Assembly: GCF_009733845.1 (NCBI RefSeq)
Contig: NZ_WNXZ01000004.1
Coordinates: forward strand, 307,566-371,565
DNA length: 64,000 bases
Direction of reading: 5' to 3'
Source: Pseudactinotalea terrae
Lineage (GTDB): Bacteria > Actinomycetota > Actinomycetes > Actinomycetales > Beutenbergiaceae
Under the pieces are notes generated by a model. The model was not told the origin of the DNA. It made no database searches and was given only the letters and a program-made list of their open reading frames with translations. Positions 16,813 through 26,077 of this stretch are shown here, piece after piece; within the stretch, counting starts at the first letter, position 1, and the number at the start of each line of letters is the position of its first letter. The position numbers and the translations under genes were made by a program.

Positions 16813-17603
16813 CGCGGCTCCTTCCCTTCGGGTGTGCTGGTGGTGCCACCGACGAGTGCCAGGAACACCTCTTCGAGCGTGGGCTGCTTCTCGACGTAGG
16901 TGACCTTCGCCGCCGGCAGCAGCTTCTTCAGCTCGGCGAGGGTGCCGCTGCGGATGATCGTGCCCTCGTGAAGGATCGCGATGCGGTCGGCGAGCTGTTC
17001 GGCCTCATCGAGGTACTGCGTCGTGAGCAGCACGGTGGTGCCGCCCTCGGCGAGCCCCTTCACGGTCTGCCACACGTCGATCCGAGCCTGCGGGTCGAGC
17101 CCGGTGGTCGGCTCGTCGAGGAAGATGATCGGCGGATCGCCGACCAGGCTCATCGCGATGTCGAGACGGCGGCGCATACCACCGGAGTAGGTGGCGGCAG
17201 GGCGGCTCCCGGCCTCGGTCAGCGAGAACCGGGCGAGCATGTCGTCGGCGATGGCACCAGGATTCTTCAGGTGCCTGAGCCGGGCGACCAGCACGAGGTT
17301 CTCCCGTCCGGTGAGTACCTCGTCGACAGCCGCGAACTGCCCCGTCAGGCTGATGGACCGGCGCACGTGGTTCGCCGCCTTCGCGACGTCGAACCCGTCG
17401 ACGACGGCGGTGCCTCCGTCTGCCCGGAGGAGCGTCGACAGGATGCGGACCAGGGTGGTCTTGCCTGCGCCGTTCGAGCCGAGCAGCGCGACGATGCTGC
17501 CTGGCTGCACGTCGAGGTCGACGCCTCGCAGCACCTGCAGGTCCCCGAACGCCTTGGTGACACCGCGCACCTCGATCGCTGCGGTCGCAGTGGCGGTGGT
17601 CAT
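16809..17603 (-). CDS. ABC exporter ATP-binding protein (DrrA type)
   Basis: 264 residues, an ABC ATPase with Walker A GSNGAGKTT (42-50), signature YSGGMRRRL, Walker B IIFLDEPTTGLDP and an H-loop region (LLTTQYLDEAEQLAD). The YLDEAEQLADRIAIL segment and C-terminal regulatory stretch are typical of daunorubicin-resistance-type exporters. It overlaps neighbours on both sides by ATGA. It powers export through the following permease; the substrate is unknown. Confidence 0.93.
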   Translation of the reverse strand: MTTATATAAIEVRGVTKAFGDLQVLRGVDLDVQPGSIVALLGSNGAGKTTLVRILSTLLRADGGTAVVDGFDVAKAANHVRRSISLTGQFAAVDEVLTGRENLVLVARLRHLKNPGAIADDMLARFSLTEAGSRPAATYSGGMRRRLDIAMSLVGDPPIIFLDEPTTGLDPQARIDVWQTVKGLAEGGTTVLLTTQYLDEAEQLADRIAILHEGTIIRSGTLAELKKLLPAAKVTYVEKQPTLEEVFLALVGGTTSTPEGKEPR

Positions 17604-17971
17604 CGGTCACCTCGCTTCGCGTCGTCGATCGCCTGGACGAGACGAGCGCGCTCCTTGTCGAGCCAGTGCTTGGCCTGGTAGGCCTGCATGAAGCTCTCGA
17701 TGAACTCGACCGGGTCGTCGCCGACGACGTCCGCCACGGGCGTCCCGTCGGCGGCAGAGCGCTCCCACAGGTCGGCGAAGTCGGTGAACATCCTCACCAA
17801 GGTGTCGCCGTCGGTGATGCCGCCGGTCTGCATCAGGTAGCGCTGGAACGCCTTGGCTGCGGCCCGGTAGGGCTCCGGGAGTACGTCGATACGGGCGACG
17901 TCAGACTTGTACTGCTTCTTCTGCTCGAGCGAGCCGGTGAGTGCTTCGATCCATCGTGCGGCCATGGTCAT
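17600..17971 (-). CDS. DUF1048 family protein
   Basis: 123 residues, mostly helical, with no membrane segment. It resembles the DUF1048 proteins often encoded between PadR regulators and ABC-2 exporters. QYKSDVARIDVLPEPYRAAAKAFQRYL and a conserved-looking acidic Phe-rich middle are visible only as short motifs such as LPEPYRAA. The function is unknown; the constant neighbourhood suggests a role in sensing or regulating the exporter. It overlaps both PadR and the ATPase by ATGA. An in-frame ATG two codons later is an alternative start. Confidence 0.75.
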   Translation of the reverse strand: MTMAARWIEALTGSLEQKKQYKSDVARIDVLPEPYRAAAKAFQRYLMQTGGITDGDTLVRMFTDFADLWERSAADGTPVADVVGDDPVEFIESFMQAYQAKHWLDKERARLVQAIDDAKRGDR

Positions 17972-18315
17972 GCTCCTTCGGTGTGCTGCTGGTCGGTGTG
18001 TCGGAGCTGTTCGATGCGCGTGGCGACAAAGCTCCAGGTGCTCCAGAACTCGGCGAGCTGGTCACGCCCGCTCGCGTTGAGCGAGTAGACCTTGCGCGGC
18101 GGGCCCTTCTCCGAGGGCACCCGCTCCACGTCGACGAGGCCCTTCTGCTCCAGGCGGACGAGCAGCGCGTAGATCGTGCCCTCAGCGATATCGGCGAAGC
18201 CGGCCTCGCGGAGCTCGGCCGTGATCTCGTAGCCGTACGCGGAGCGTTCGGACAAGATCGCGAGGACGATGCCCTCGAGCGTGCCCTTGAGCATCTCCGT
18301 CATCTGGTTCGGCAT
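17968..18315 (-). CDS. PadR family transcriptional regulator
   Basis: 115 residues with a winged helix-turn-helix: MLKGTLEGIVLAILSER, then GYEITAELREAGF and GTIYALLVRLEQKGLVDVE. PadR proteins are usually ligand-released repressors of their own operon. It is the first gene of a four-gene exporter operon, and three phased direct repeats lie directly upstream of its start, making autoregulation likely. The start ATG at 18315 is preceded by AGGAGG. Confidence 0.92.
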   Translation of the reverse strand: MPNQMTEMLKGTLEGIVLAILSERSAYGYEITAELREAGFADIAEGTIYALLVRLEQKGLVDVERVPSEKGPPRKVYSLNASGRDQLAEFWSTWSFVATRIEQLRHTDQQHTEGA

Positions 18316-18339
18316 GTCCCACCTCCTTTACTCGGTGTC

Positions 18340-18394
18340 GCTAAGTACTGGTAGACAGTAACGCTAAGTACCGATACTCGGTAGTGCTAAGTAC
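18340..18394 (-). promoter_or_regulatory. three 23-bp-spaced direct repeats, probable PadR operator
   Basis: GCTAAGTAC occurs at 18340-18348, 18363-18371 and 18386-18394, exactly 23 bp apart (about two helical turns). Copies one and three are also preceded by ACTCGGT. The repeats start 25 bp upstream of the PadR start codon, in an AT-richer patch that should contain the promoter. Confidence 0.65.
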
Positions 18395-18418
18395 CAAGTG
18401 TGACCCAACACACACAAA

Positions 18419-18454
18419 GCGGCGGCCCGGATGCTCACGCACCCGGACCGCCGC
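18419..18454 (-). terminator. rho-independent terminator of the LipO-type operon
   Basis: On the minus strand a 15-bp stem (starting GCGGCGGTCCGGGTG, all paired if two G-U pairs are counted) encloses a 6-base loop. It is followed by CTTTGTGTGTGTT, a weak U-tract. It lies 22 bp after the binding-protein stop. Confidence 0.75.
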
Positions 18455-18476
18455 CGTTCAGAAGGCGTCGTTGACG

Positions 18477-20168
18477 CTACTTCGACGCCTCCCAGGCGTC
18501 CTGGTAGATCTGCACGTACTGCTCGGCGCCGTTGGCGGCGAGCTCGTCCTGGAACGCCTGCCAGTCGGCGTCGTCGTCGATGTCGCGGACACCCGTGACG
18601 AACTCGGCGTTGGCCTGCAGCACCAGGTTCTCGATGTTGGTCTGCGCGGTCGCGAGATCGGCGGACTGCTCCTCGGGGATCCACAGGTTCCAGTACGGGA
18701 ACACCTCGGCCGGGCTGTTCTCGGCGTACGGGATCGTCGCCTCGAACAGGCGACGCTCGTACCCGGCGAGGTCGTAGATGTCCTCGGGCACGACCTGGCC
18801 ACCGCGGAACTCGGCGCTGCCGTAGTACTGCGCGAGCGGGCCCCAGGCGACGTTGGCGTTCTCGGTCGCCTCCGCGCCGCTCAAGCGGTAGCGGATGAAG
18901 AGGGGATCCATCGACTCGTCCAGCGCGACGTCGTCGGGACCGGGGTAGTCCCATGCCACGCCCTCCTCGCCCCACTCGGCGCGCAGGTGGTTGTCGAAGT
19001 CGATCATCCAGTCGACGATCTGCGTGATCTTCGCGGCCTCGTCGTCGCTCGCCTGGTTGGTGACGACGAACGTGGCGCCGCCGACAGAGGACAGCAGCTC
19101 AGAAGCGGGGGACCCGTTCGGACCAGTCAGCGGCGGCACCGGGTCATAGTCCTTGTCCCGACCGTCCTCCTGGCCGATCGTGACGAACACGCCAGGGTGC
19201 CCCACCACGGTCGAACCCAGGATCGGGTCACCAGCCTGGTCGCCGAGCGCCAGGATCGCGTCCTGGTTCGCGGTGAAGGTCGAGCCGTCGAGCAGGCCCT
19301 CCTCGTGCAACGAGTGCACGTAGCGCAGCCCGTCGCGCCAGCCGTCGAGCGTGGGCTGCAGCGTCACGGTGTCGCCCTGCAGCGCGAGCGAGCCCGGCAC
19401 CACGCCGCCGGTGGAACCCGTGGCCATGTAGACGAAGGGGTTCATCAGGTACGGCATCACGGCGCTGTTGAAGCCCGACATCGGGATCTCGTCGGCCTGG
19501 CCGTTGCCGTTGGGGTCCTCGTTCTTGAACGCCGTCAGCACCTCGCGGAGCTCCTCGGGCGTGGTCGGCTGCTCCAGCCCGACCGCCTCGAGCCAGGCGG
19601 AGTTCATCCACAGCTTGGAGGGGTAGGTGCAGTGGAAGCAGTCGTTCCACTGCGGCAGGCCCCAGACGGTGCCGTCGGGCGCCGTGGACAGGGCCTCCCA
19701 CTCCGGGGTGGTCTCCCACGCGGCCTGCAGGTTGGGCGCGTTGTCCGCGATCAGGTCGTTGAGCGGGCGGATGACGCCTTGGCCGCCGAGCTTGATCAGC
19801 TCGGCCTGCGTGAACTGGTTGACCCACGGGATCAGCAGGAACGCGTCGGGGTAGTCCCCGCTGGCCAGCGTGATCTGGCGAGCCTCGGCGGCCGAGGCGG
19901 CATCCCAGGTCGTGGTCTCGAACTGGAGGTCGACGTCGAACTCTTCCTCGAGGAAGAGCGTGAACTCGTTGGTGTTGAGGTCGGAGTCGACACCCTGCTG
20001 GCTGAAGATCGTGATGACGCCGTCATCCTCGCCGCCCTGGAAGGTGCCGTCGCCGTCGCCTCCTCCGGTGCCTCCGCCGCCACCGGGCGCGCAAGCCGCG
20101 ATCGTGAGTGCTACCGCACTGACACCGACGGCGATCGCCGTCGTTGAGTGCCTCAGTCGGCGTGTCAT
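18477..20168 (-). CDS. sugar-binding lipoprotein (LipO type)
   Basis: 563 residues from the ATG at 20168 (MTRRLRHSTT). The signal peptide ends in lipobox IAAC (Cys near 26) followed by a Gly-rich linker. The large size and pairing with LplB/YtcP-like permeases match LipO-type binding proteins used for complex oligosaccharides. Residues such as NDCFHCTYPSKLWMN and KVFTHAQ-like aromatic patches suggest a carbohydrate site, but the ligand is not predictable. It is the third gene of the operon, 62 bp after the second permease, and ends at a clear terminator. The divergent GH95 fucosidase hints at fucosylated glycans. Confidence 0.88.
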   Translation of the reverse strand: MTRRLRHSTTAIAVGVSAVALTIAACAPGGGGGTGGGDGDGTFQGGEDDGVITIFSQQGVDSDLNTNEFTLFLEEEFDVDLQFETTTWDAASAAEARQITLASGDYPDAFLLIPWVNQFTQAELIKLGGQGVIRPLNDLIADNAPNLQAAWETTPEWEALSTAPDGTVWGLPQWNDCFHCTYPSKLWMNSAWLEAVGLEQPTTPEELREVLTAFKNEDPNGNGQADEIPMSGFNSAVMPYLMNPFVYMATGSTGGVVPGSLALQGDTVTLQPTLDGWRDGLRYVHSLHEEGLLDGSTFTANQDAILALGDQAGDPILGSTVVGHPGVFVTIGQEDGRDKDYDPVPPLTGPNGSPASELLSSVGGATFVVTNQASDDEAAKITQIVDWMIDFDNHLRAEWGEEGVAWDYPGPDDVALDESMDPLFIRYRLSGAEATENANVAWGPLAQYYGSAEFRGGQVVPEDIYDLAGYERRLFEATIPYAENSPAEVFPYWNLWIPEEQSADLATAQTNIENLVLQANAEFVTGVRDIDDDADWQAFQDELAANGAEQYVQIYQDAWEASK

Positions 20169-20230
20169 GTATTGCCTCTCTTCGTCGTGAGGGTGACGTC
20201 GCCCGGGTTGGCGACGTCGGGTGGGGTGGG

Positions 20231-21184
20231 TCAGCCCTTCACAGCGCCCAAGGTCAGACCCTTGGTGAAGTACCGCGCCACGAACGGGTAGATGAGCATC
20301 ACCGGGATCGTGGAGATCACGATGAGCGAGTACTTGAGCAGGTTGGCGAGCTGCTGCCGCTCGAGGGAGGAGGTGGCGTCGCCACCGCCGTCGGTGTTGA
20401 GGATCAAGATGTTCCGCAGCACGAGCTGGAGCGGGTAGAGGCTCTCGTCGCGCAGGTAGATCAGCGCGTCGAAGTACGAGTTCCACTGCACGATCGCGTA
20501 CATCAGGGCGATCACGGCGAGCATCGGCGTAGCGAGCGGGAGCACCAGCTTCCAGAGGATGCGGATGTCGCTGGCGCCGTCCAGCTCGCCGGCCTCTCGC
20601 ACCTCGTCGGGGATCGCCGTGCGGAAGTAGGTGATCGCCAGGATCGCGGGCCACACCGCGACCGCGTTCGGGATCAGCAGCGCCCAGCGGGTGTCGAGCA
20701 TCCCCATCGCCTGCACCACGAGGTAGGTCGGGATCATCCCGCCGGCGAAGAGCATGGTGAACACGACGGCGCCCGTGAGCACCCGGCGACCCACGAAGTC
20801 AGCGCGCGAGAGCGGGTAGGCGAGCATCACCGTGAGCGTGACGCTGATCAGCGTGCCGGCCGCCGTGTAGAACAGCGAGTTGGCGAACCCGCGGAGGATC
20901 TTCGGGCTCGACAGCGCGACCTCGTAGCCGCGCAGCGTGAACTCGACCGGCCACAGGAACACGCGCCCCGAGGAGACCGCACCCGGGCTGCTGAGCGAGC
21001 TCGCCACGATGTAGACGAGCGGCAGCAGCACCGCGAGCAGGAACGTGATCAGCAGCGCGTAGACCCCGATGAGGAAGATGCGGTCCACGAGGGTCTCGCG
21101 CTTCCGGGCAGGTCGGGAGGTGCGGACCGTGCGGACGGGCCGCTCCGAGCGCTCGGTACGGTCTTCGGTCACGGCGGCTACCAC
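20231..21184 (-). CDS. ABC oligosaccharide permease (YtcP type)
   Basis: 317 residues from a GTG at 21184 with AGGA eight bases upstream, overlapping the LplB-type gene by 7 bp; a GTG at 21172 without ribosome-binding site is the alternative. A basic N-terminus precedes the first membrane segment (FLIGVYALLITFLLAVLLPL). The EAA loop reads VREAGELDGASDIRILWKLV, and the C-terminus YPFVARYFTKGLTLGAVKG is the YtcP hallmark. It partners with the LplB-type permease. No ATPase is encoded nearby. Confidence 0.87.
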   Translation of the reverse strand: MVAAVTEDRTERSERPVRTVRTSRPARKRETLVDRIFLIGVYALLITFLLAVLLPLVYIVASSLSSPGAVSSGRVFLWPVEFTLRGYEVALSSPKILRGFANSLFYTAAGTLISVTLTVMLAYPLSRADFVGRRVLTGAVVFTMLFAGGMIPTYLVVQAMGMLDTRWALLIPNAVAVWPAILAITYFRTAIPDEVREAGELDGASDIRILWKLVLPLATPMLAVIALMYAIVQWNSYFDALIYLRDESLYPLQLVLRNILILNTDGGGDATSSLERQQLANLLKYSLIVISTIPVMLIYPFVARYFTKGLTLGAVKG

Positions 21185-22146
21185 AGTCCGTTTCCTGTCA
21201 CTCGCTTGGAGATCGCGTTCACGCTGACCAGCAGCACGAGGTTGATCACCGAGTTGAACAAGCCGACCGCGGTGGCGAGGCTGAAGTCGGCGTTGAGGAT
21301 GCCGAGCTTGTAGGTGTAGGTCGCGATGATCTCCGACTGCGACAGGTTGAGCGGGTTCTGCAGCAGGAACGCCTTCTCGAACCCGACGGCCATGATGCTG
21401 CCGACCGAGAGGATCAGCACCACCACGATGGTCGGCATGATGCTCGGCAGGTCGACGTGCCAGATCTTCTGCAGCCGGTTCGCACCGTCGACCCTTGCGG
21501 CCTCGTACAGACCGGGGTCCACGGCGGACAGTGCCGCGAGGTAGATGACGGCGGAGTAGCCGGCTGTCTGCCAGACCTCGGTCCACACGTACACGTGCCG
21601 GAAGAAGTCGGGCTGGGCCAGGTAGTCGGTGGGCGGCACCCCGAAGAAGCCGAGGATGTCGGTGGCGAGCCCGATCCGTGGCGACAGGATGAGGATCGCC
21701 ATCGACACCACCACCACCGTGGAGATGAAGTACGGCGCGTAGGTGACCATCTGCACCGTGCGCTTGAAGAGGCGACCGCGCACCTCGTTGAGGGCGAGCG
21801 CGAGGATGATCGGGATCGGGAAGCTGGCGATCAGTGCGTACAGGCTCAGCAGGAAGGTGTTGCTGACCACCGTGGTGAACATCGGGTTCGAGAAGAACCG
21901 CTCGAAGTACTCGAAGCCGACCCACTCGCTGGCCCAGATGCCCGCGATGATGTTGTAGTCCTTGAACGCGATGATGCCGTTCACCATCGGCACGTACTTG
22001 AACATGAGGAAGTACGCCAGGGGCGCGATCACCAGCAGGTAGAGCTGCCAGCGCCGTCGGATGGACTTCCGGAGCTTGCCGGGCCTGCCGCGGACGTCTG
22101 CTGTCGCGCGGGTGGCCGCGGCCGCCGGCAGGGGTGCCGGCGTCAT
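21178..22146 (-). CDS. ABC oligosaccharide permease (LplB type)
   Basis: 322 residues starting at MTPAPLP, with GAGGGA just upstream; an extension to 22278 would cross the regulatory region. RRRWQLYLLVIAPLAYFLMF is the first membrane segment of about six, and YEAARVDGANRLQKIWHVDL is the EAA loop. The segment LLQNPLNLSQSEIIATYTYK is characteristic of LplB-like proteins. It is the first gene of the importer operon, divergent from the GH95 fucosidase. Confidence 0.88.
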   Translation of the reverse strand: MTPAPLPAAAATRATADVRGRPGKLRKSIRRRWQLYLLVIAPLAYFLMFKYVPMVNGIIAFKDYNIIAGIWASEWVGFEYFERFFSNPMFTTVVSNTFLLSLYALIASFPIPIILALALNEVRGRLFKRTVQMVTYAPYFISTVVVVSMAILILSPRIGLATDILGFFGVPPTDYLAQPDFFRHVYVWTEVWQTAGYSAVIYLAALSAVDPGLYEAARVDGANRLQKIWHVDLPSIMPTIVVVLILSVGSIMAVGFEKAFLLQNPLNLSQSEIIATYTYKLGILNADFSLATAVGLFNSVINLVLLVSVNAISKRVTGNGLW

Positions 22147-22409
22147 CGCGTCCCTCGTGCCCGTGTCTGCACTCCTGAAGGTCCTCTCCGCTTCAGGTCC
22201 GGTTGCGCTGTGCCGATCGGGCGCGTGCGCACCTGTGACCTCGTCGTCAGGTGAATCGTTTGTCTGGATGCTAACCACGTCTGACCGTGAGGCGCAACCC
22301 CGTCTTCGCCCTAGATGCGGCGGGATTGTGCGTAGCCCTTGCAGGAAGGGTGGTCGATCAGTCTATGGTGAGCACCACCCAGTAAAATCGATTCTCCGGA
22401 GCGACAGAG
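22147..22409. promoter_or_regulatory. divergent regulatory region, importer operon / GH95
   Basis: 263 bp between two divergent starts. AGTAAAATCGATTCTCC (22381-22397) is a LacI-like palindrome centred on TCGA, 13 bp before the GH95 start. A weaker site, TGAATCGTTTGTC, lies near 22252-22264 on the importer side. TTGCAG (22339) with TATGGT (22364) is a weak promoter candidate with 19-bp spacing. A common regulator for both units is likely but not proven. Confidence 0.45.
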
Positions 22410-24884
22410 TTGTCAGAGTCGTCACAGCCCATGCTCGCCGGCCACCCGGCGCACCGGCTCGAGTTCTCGAGCGCGGCCGCCGAGTGGGTCGAGGCCGTGC
22501 CGCTGGGCAACGGTCGGCTCGGCGCCATGGTGTACGGGGGCGCGGCGACGGAGCTGATCTGGATCAACGACGGGTCGGTCTGGTCCGGACCGCCGCGACG
22601 CCCGGAGCCGCATCCGGTGACGCCTGAGATCGCTGCCGCGGCGATCGCCGCCTCGCGGGAGGCGATCGCAGCGGGGGACCCCGTCGCGGCCGAGACGGCG
22701 CTGCAGGCGCTGCAGTACTCCTACCCGCAGTCGTTCCAGCCCGTGGCACGCCTGCGCCGCACCCTCGGTGCGGCGCCCGAGCCCGCGCCGCAGGCCGAGG
22801 TCGTGCCCGCGAACGATGCCGTGGACACGCCTCCGGGCGACTACGCCCGCGGTCTCGACCTGAGGGCCGCGCAGGCCTGGACCCGCGCTGAGACGGCGTC
22901 GGGGCCGGTCGCGCAGCGGGCGTTCGTGAGCGCGCCCCACCAGGTGATGGTGCTCGAGGTCGAGACGGACCGCCCGGTCGCCTTCACGCTCGACTCGCCG
23001 CTGCGGCTCGAGGAGTCCGGCGCCGCCGACGGCGAGGCCTGGGTCGTGCTGCGCGCCCCGGACGACGTGGTGCCCTCCTTCCAGCGTGAACCCGACCCGA
23101 TCCGCTGGGCGGACGACCCCCGCGGGGTCCAGGCCGCGGTCGTCCTGCGCGCCGTCGGTGGCGCGGTGCGCACGCGCACGGCGCCGCACGGCATCGTGAT
23201 CGAGGTCGACGGCGGCGCCACCCTGGTGCTGGCGGTGCGGACCACCTTCACCCGGCTCGGGCAGGACCCCTCGGGGCACCCGGAGGAGGCGCTCGCGCAG
23301 GCTCGTGCCCTGTGCGAGGGGGCCGTGACCGCAGGTGTGGAGCGCGTGCGAGCCGACCACCTGGCCGCGCACCGCGACCTCTACGACCGGGCTGAGCTCC
23401 GGCTCGGCACCCGCGCCGAGCCGGCCGCCGATGCACCGGCCGACACCGACGCGCTGCTGGCCTCGGTCGCCCAGGGGGACACCGCACGGGCGGGCCTCGC
23501 GCCCGAGCTGACCGCGCTGCTGTTCCAGTACGGGCGCTACCTGCTGATCTCCAGCTCACGCCCCGGCGGTACGCCCGCCAACCTGCAGGGCATCTGGAAC
23601 CAGCAGATGCAGCCGCCGTGGAGCTCGGACTTCACGATGAACATCAACACCGAGATGAACTACTGGCTCGCCGAGACCACCGGCCTGACCGAGTGCCTCG
23701 CGCCGCTGCTCGACCTCGTCGAGGCGTTCGCCGAGCGCGGCCGCGAGCCGGCGCAGCGCATCTACGGCTCGCAGGGATGGGTGGCCCACCACGCGAGCGA
23801 CGTGTGGGCGTTCGTCGACCCCATGGGCGACGGCACGCACGACCCCTCCTGGGCGTTCTGGCCGTTCGCCGGCGTGTGGCTCACCTCGCACCTGGTGGAC
23901 CGGGTCACCTTCAGCCACGACGAGGTCGCCGCCCGCCGCTTCTGGCCCACGCTCGTGGGCGCCGCACGCTTCGTGCTCGACTGGCTCGAGCCCCGCCCCG
24001 ACGGCACGCTCGGCACCTCGCCGTCGACCTCGCCCGAGAACCGGTTCGTCGTCCCAGGCACCGAACGCGGCTCCTCGGTCGCCGCCGACTCGACCATGGA
24101 CCTCGAGCTCTCCCGGCAGCTGCTGCGCTCGTTGCTGCGGGTCGCGGAGGTCTACGGCTTCACCGACGAGGAGATCCTGCAGGAGGCCGCCGAGGCGCTG
24201 CCCCGGATCAAGGAGGTCGGCGTCGACAGCGCGGGCCTGCTGCGCGAGTGGGCGGACGTCGAGGAGATGGTCGACCCCCGGCACCGGCACCTCGCCCACC
24301 TCGTCGGGATGCACCCCACGGACGCCGGGCCCTCGGACGCGATCGCGGCCGCAGCCGCAGCCAGCCTGGACGCGCGCGGCGACGACGGCACCGGCTGGTC
24401 GCTGGCCTGGAAGATGGCGATGCGTGCGCGCCTGCACGACGGCGCGGGCGTGCAGCGACTGCTCGACCTGTTCGTGCGGCGCGCGATCGAGGTGGCACCC
24501 GGCCCGACCGGCGGTCGCTGGCGCGGCGGGCTCTACCGGAACCTGTTCTCGGCCCACCCGCCGTTCCAGATCGACGGCAACCTCGGGGTCGTCGCCGCAC
24601 TCGCGGAGGCGCTGCTGGGCTCGCACGGGGGCAGCCTCGAGCTGCTGCCCGCCCTGCCACCCGACCTGCCCGACGGCGAGGTGCGCGGACTGCGTGGACG
24701 CGGCGGTCTCGTCGTCGACCTGCAGTGGCGTGACGGCGCGCTCACCGGTGCCCGGATCACCTCCGAGCACCCCGCCGCCCAGACCCTTCACCTCGTCCAC
24801 CGCTCGCACCAGCGTGACCTCGACCTCCAGTCCGGCCAGACCGTGCGTCTGGGCCCTGATCTCTCCCAGGAGCAGCACCGATGA
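22410..24884 (+). CDS. GH95 alpha-L-fucosidase
   Basis: 824 residues, cytosolic. The TTG start has GGAG eight bases upstream; an ATG seven codons later lacks a ribosome-binding site. The N-terminal domain shows [17 protein letters not shown], and the barrel shows [25 protein letters not shown] (the Asn pair matching catalytic Asn421/Asn423 of Bifidobacterium AfcA), TSPENRF (matching the Glu566 region) and [11 protein letters not shown] (Asp766 region). [12 protein letters not shown] is also diagnostic. The family releases alpha-1,2-linked fucose or galactose by inversion. Its stop overlaps the CoA-transferase start (ATGA), linking glycan cleavage to the following sugar-acid operon. Confidence 0.93.
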   Translation: MSESSQPMLAGHPAHRLEFSSAAAEWVEAVPLGNGRLGAMVYGGAATELIWINDGSVWSGPPRRPEPHPVTPEIAAAAIAASREAIAAGDPVAAETALQALQYSYPQSFQPVARLRRTLGAAPEPAPQAEVVPANDAVDTPPGDYARGLDLRAAQAWTRAETASGPVAQRAFVSAPHQVMVLEVETDRPVAFTLDSPLRLEESGAADGEAWVVLRAPDDVVPSFQREPDPIRWADDPRGVQAAVVLRAVGGAVRTRTAPHGIVIEVDGGATLVLAVRTTFTRLGQDPSGHPEEALAQARALCEGAVTAGVERVRADHLAAHRDLYDRAELRLGTRAEPAADAPADTDALLASVAQGDTARAGLAPELTALLFQYGRYLLISSSRPGGTPANLQGIWNQQMQPPWSSDFTMNINTEMNYWLAETTGLTECLAPLLDLVEAFAERGREPAQRIYGSQGWVAHHASDVWAFVDPMGDGTHDPSWAFWPFAGVWLTSHLVDRVTFSHDEVAARRFWPTLVGAARFVLDWLEPRPDGTLGTSPSTSPENRFVVPGTERGSSVAADSTMDLELSRQLLRSLLRVAEVYGFTDEEILQEAAEALPRIKEVGVDSAGLLREWADVEEMVDPRHRHLAHLVGMHPTDAGPSDAIAAAAAASLDARGDDGTGWSLAWKMAMRARLHDGAGVQRLLDLFVRRAIEVAPGPTGGRWRGGLYRNLFSAHPPFQIDGNLGVVAALAEALLGSHGGSLELLPALPPDLPDGEVRGLRGRGGLVVDLQWRDGALTGARITSEHPAAQTLHLVHRSHQRDLDLQSGQTVRLGPDLSQEQHR

Positions 24885-26077
24885 CCGCCTCTCAGCCAGG
24901 ACTCCCTCGACCTCTCGAGGGCTTCCTGGTCCTCGACTTCAGCCAGTTCCTGGCCGGCCCGGTAGCGGCGCTGCGGCTCGCCGACCTCGGTGCCCGCGTG
25001 ATCAAGATCGAGCGCCCCGGCTTCGGCGACATCGGCCGTGGGCTGGCGTTCGCGGGTGCGAGGGCAGGGACCGACACGGTCTCGTTCCACGCGATGAACC
25101 GCGGCAAGCAGAGCGTCGCGGCGGATCTGAAGGATCCCGAGCAGCTCGCGTTCGTGAGGGAGCTGGTGGAGCAGGCCGACGTCGTCGTCGAGAACTTCCG
25201 ACCGGGTGTGATGAAGCGGCTCGGCCTGGACTACGAGACCGTGAAGCAGGTCAACCCCGGCGTCGTCTACGGGTCGATCACCGGCTACGGCAACGAGGGC
25301 CCCTGGCGGGACCGCCCGGGCCAGGACCTGCTCGCGCAGTCGATCTCCGGGTTGCCGTGGCTGCAGGCCGACCCCGAGCCCAGCCCGTTCGGCCTCTCGA
25401 TCGCCGACCACCTCGCCTCGTGCCACCTCGCGCACGGCATCACGGCGCTGCTGCTGCGCCGGTTGCGGACCGGCATCGGCGGCCAGGTGGAGACCTCGCT
25501 GCTCGAGGGCATGCTCGACCTCCAGTTCGAGATGCTCTCGGTGCGGATGACCGAGCCGGATGCGGTGAACCCCCGCCCGCGCGGCCCGCACAGCGCGCAC
25601 ACCTACCTGCCCGCGCCGTACGGCGTGTACCCCACCTCCGACGGCTACCTCTCGATCGCGATGAACCCGGTGCCGCAGCTCGGCCGGCTGCTGGAGATCC
25701 CCGAGCTGGTCGAGCTCGCCGACCCGGAGAGCTGGTGGGAGCACCGTGGGCGCATCGAGACGCTGCTCGCCGCTCGGCTCCGGACCGGCACCACCGCCGC
25801 GTGGCTCGAGGTCCTCGACGCTGCCGACGTCTGGTGCGCGCCGCTGCACACCGTCGACGAGCTGGTGGAGCACGAGGGCTTCCGCGCGATCGACATGGTG
25901 CAGACTCTGCAGCGCGACGAGGTCGACGGCTCCCGGACCGAGGTCACCACGACGCGGCTGCCGATGCGTTTCGACGGCGAGCGACTCTGGGGCTCGGCCG
26001 CCGCCCCCACGCTCGGGGCCGACACCGAAGCGGTGCGCACCGAGCTGACCAGGCCTGCCGCCGAGGTGGTGTCGTGA
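24881..26077 (+). CDS. family III CoA transferase (CaiB/BaiF)
   Basis: 398 residues: [19 protein letters not shown] at the start, then [17 protein letters not shown], a nearly universal CaiB/BaiF motif, and [15 protein letters not shown] near 104-118. Asp176 in [10 protein letters not shown] is the probable nucleophile that carries the acyl group. The family moves CoA between carboxylic acids. The gene overlaps GH95 (ATGA) upstream and the binding-protein-like gene (GTGA) downstream, so it is in the same translational unit. An enzyme activating a sugar-derived acid is inferred; ordinary beta-oxidation partners are absent. Confidence 0.9.
   Translation: MTASQPGLPRPLEGFLVLDFSQFLAGPVAALRLADLGARVIKIERPGFGDIGRGLAFAGARAGTDTVSFHAMNRGKQSVAADLKDPEQLAFVRELVEQADVVVENFRPGVMKRLGLDYETVKQVNPGVVYGSITGYGNEGPWRDRPGQDLLAQSISGLPWLQADPEPSPFGLSIADHLASCHLAHGITALLLRRLRTGIGGQVETSLLEGMLDLQFEMLSVRMTEPDAVNPRPRGPHSAHTYLPAPYGVYPTSDGYLSIAMNPVPQLGRLLEIPELVELADPESWWEHRGRIETLLAARLRTGTTAAWLEVLDAADVWCAPLHTVDELVEHEGFRAIDMVQTLQRDEVDGSRTEVTTTRLPMRFDGERLWGSAAAPTLGADTEAVRTELTRPAAEVVS

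Noticed and set aside
18340..18394. Possible CRISPR array at the three 23-bp repeats
   Set aside because: The conserved core is only 9 bp and spacers would be 14 bp; no cas genes. A regulatory site fits better.
24424..26073. 918-codon frame running into the binding-protein-like gene
   Set aside because: The part before 26074 is a shadow of GH95 and the CoA transferase. Only the tail from the GTG at 26074 has real protein features.
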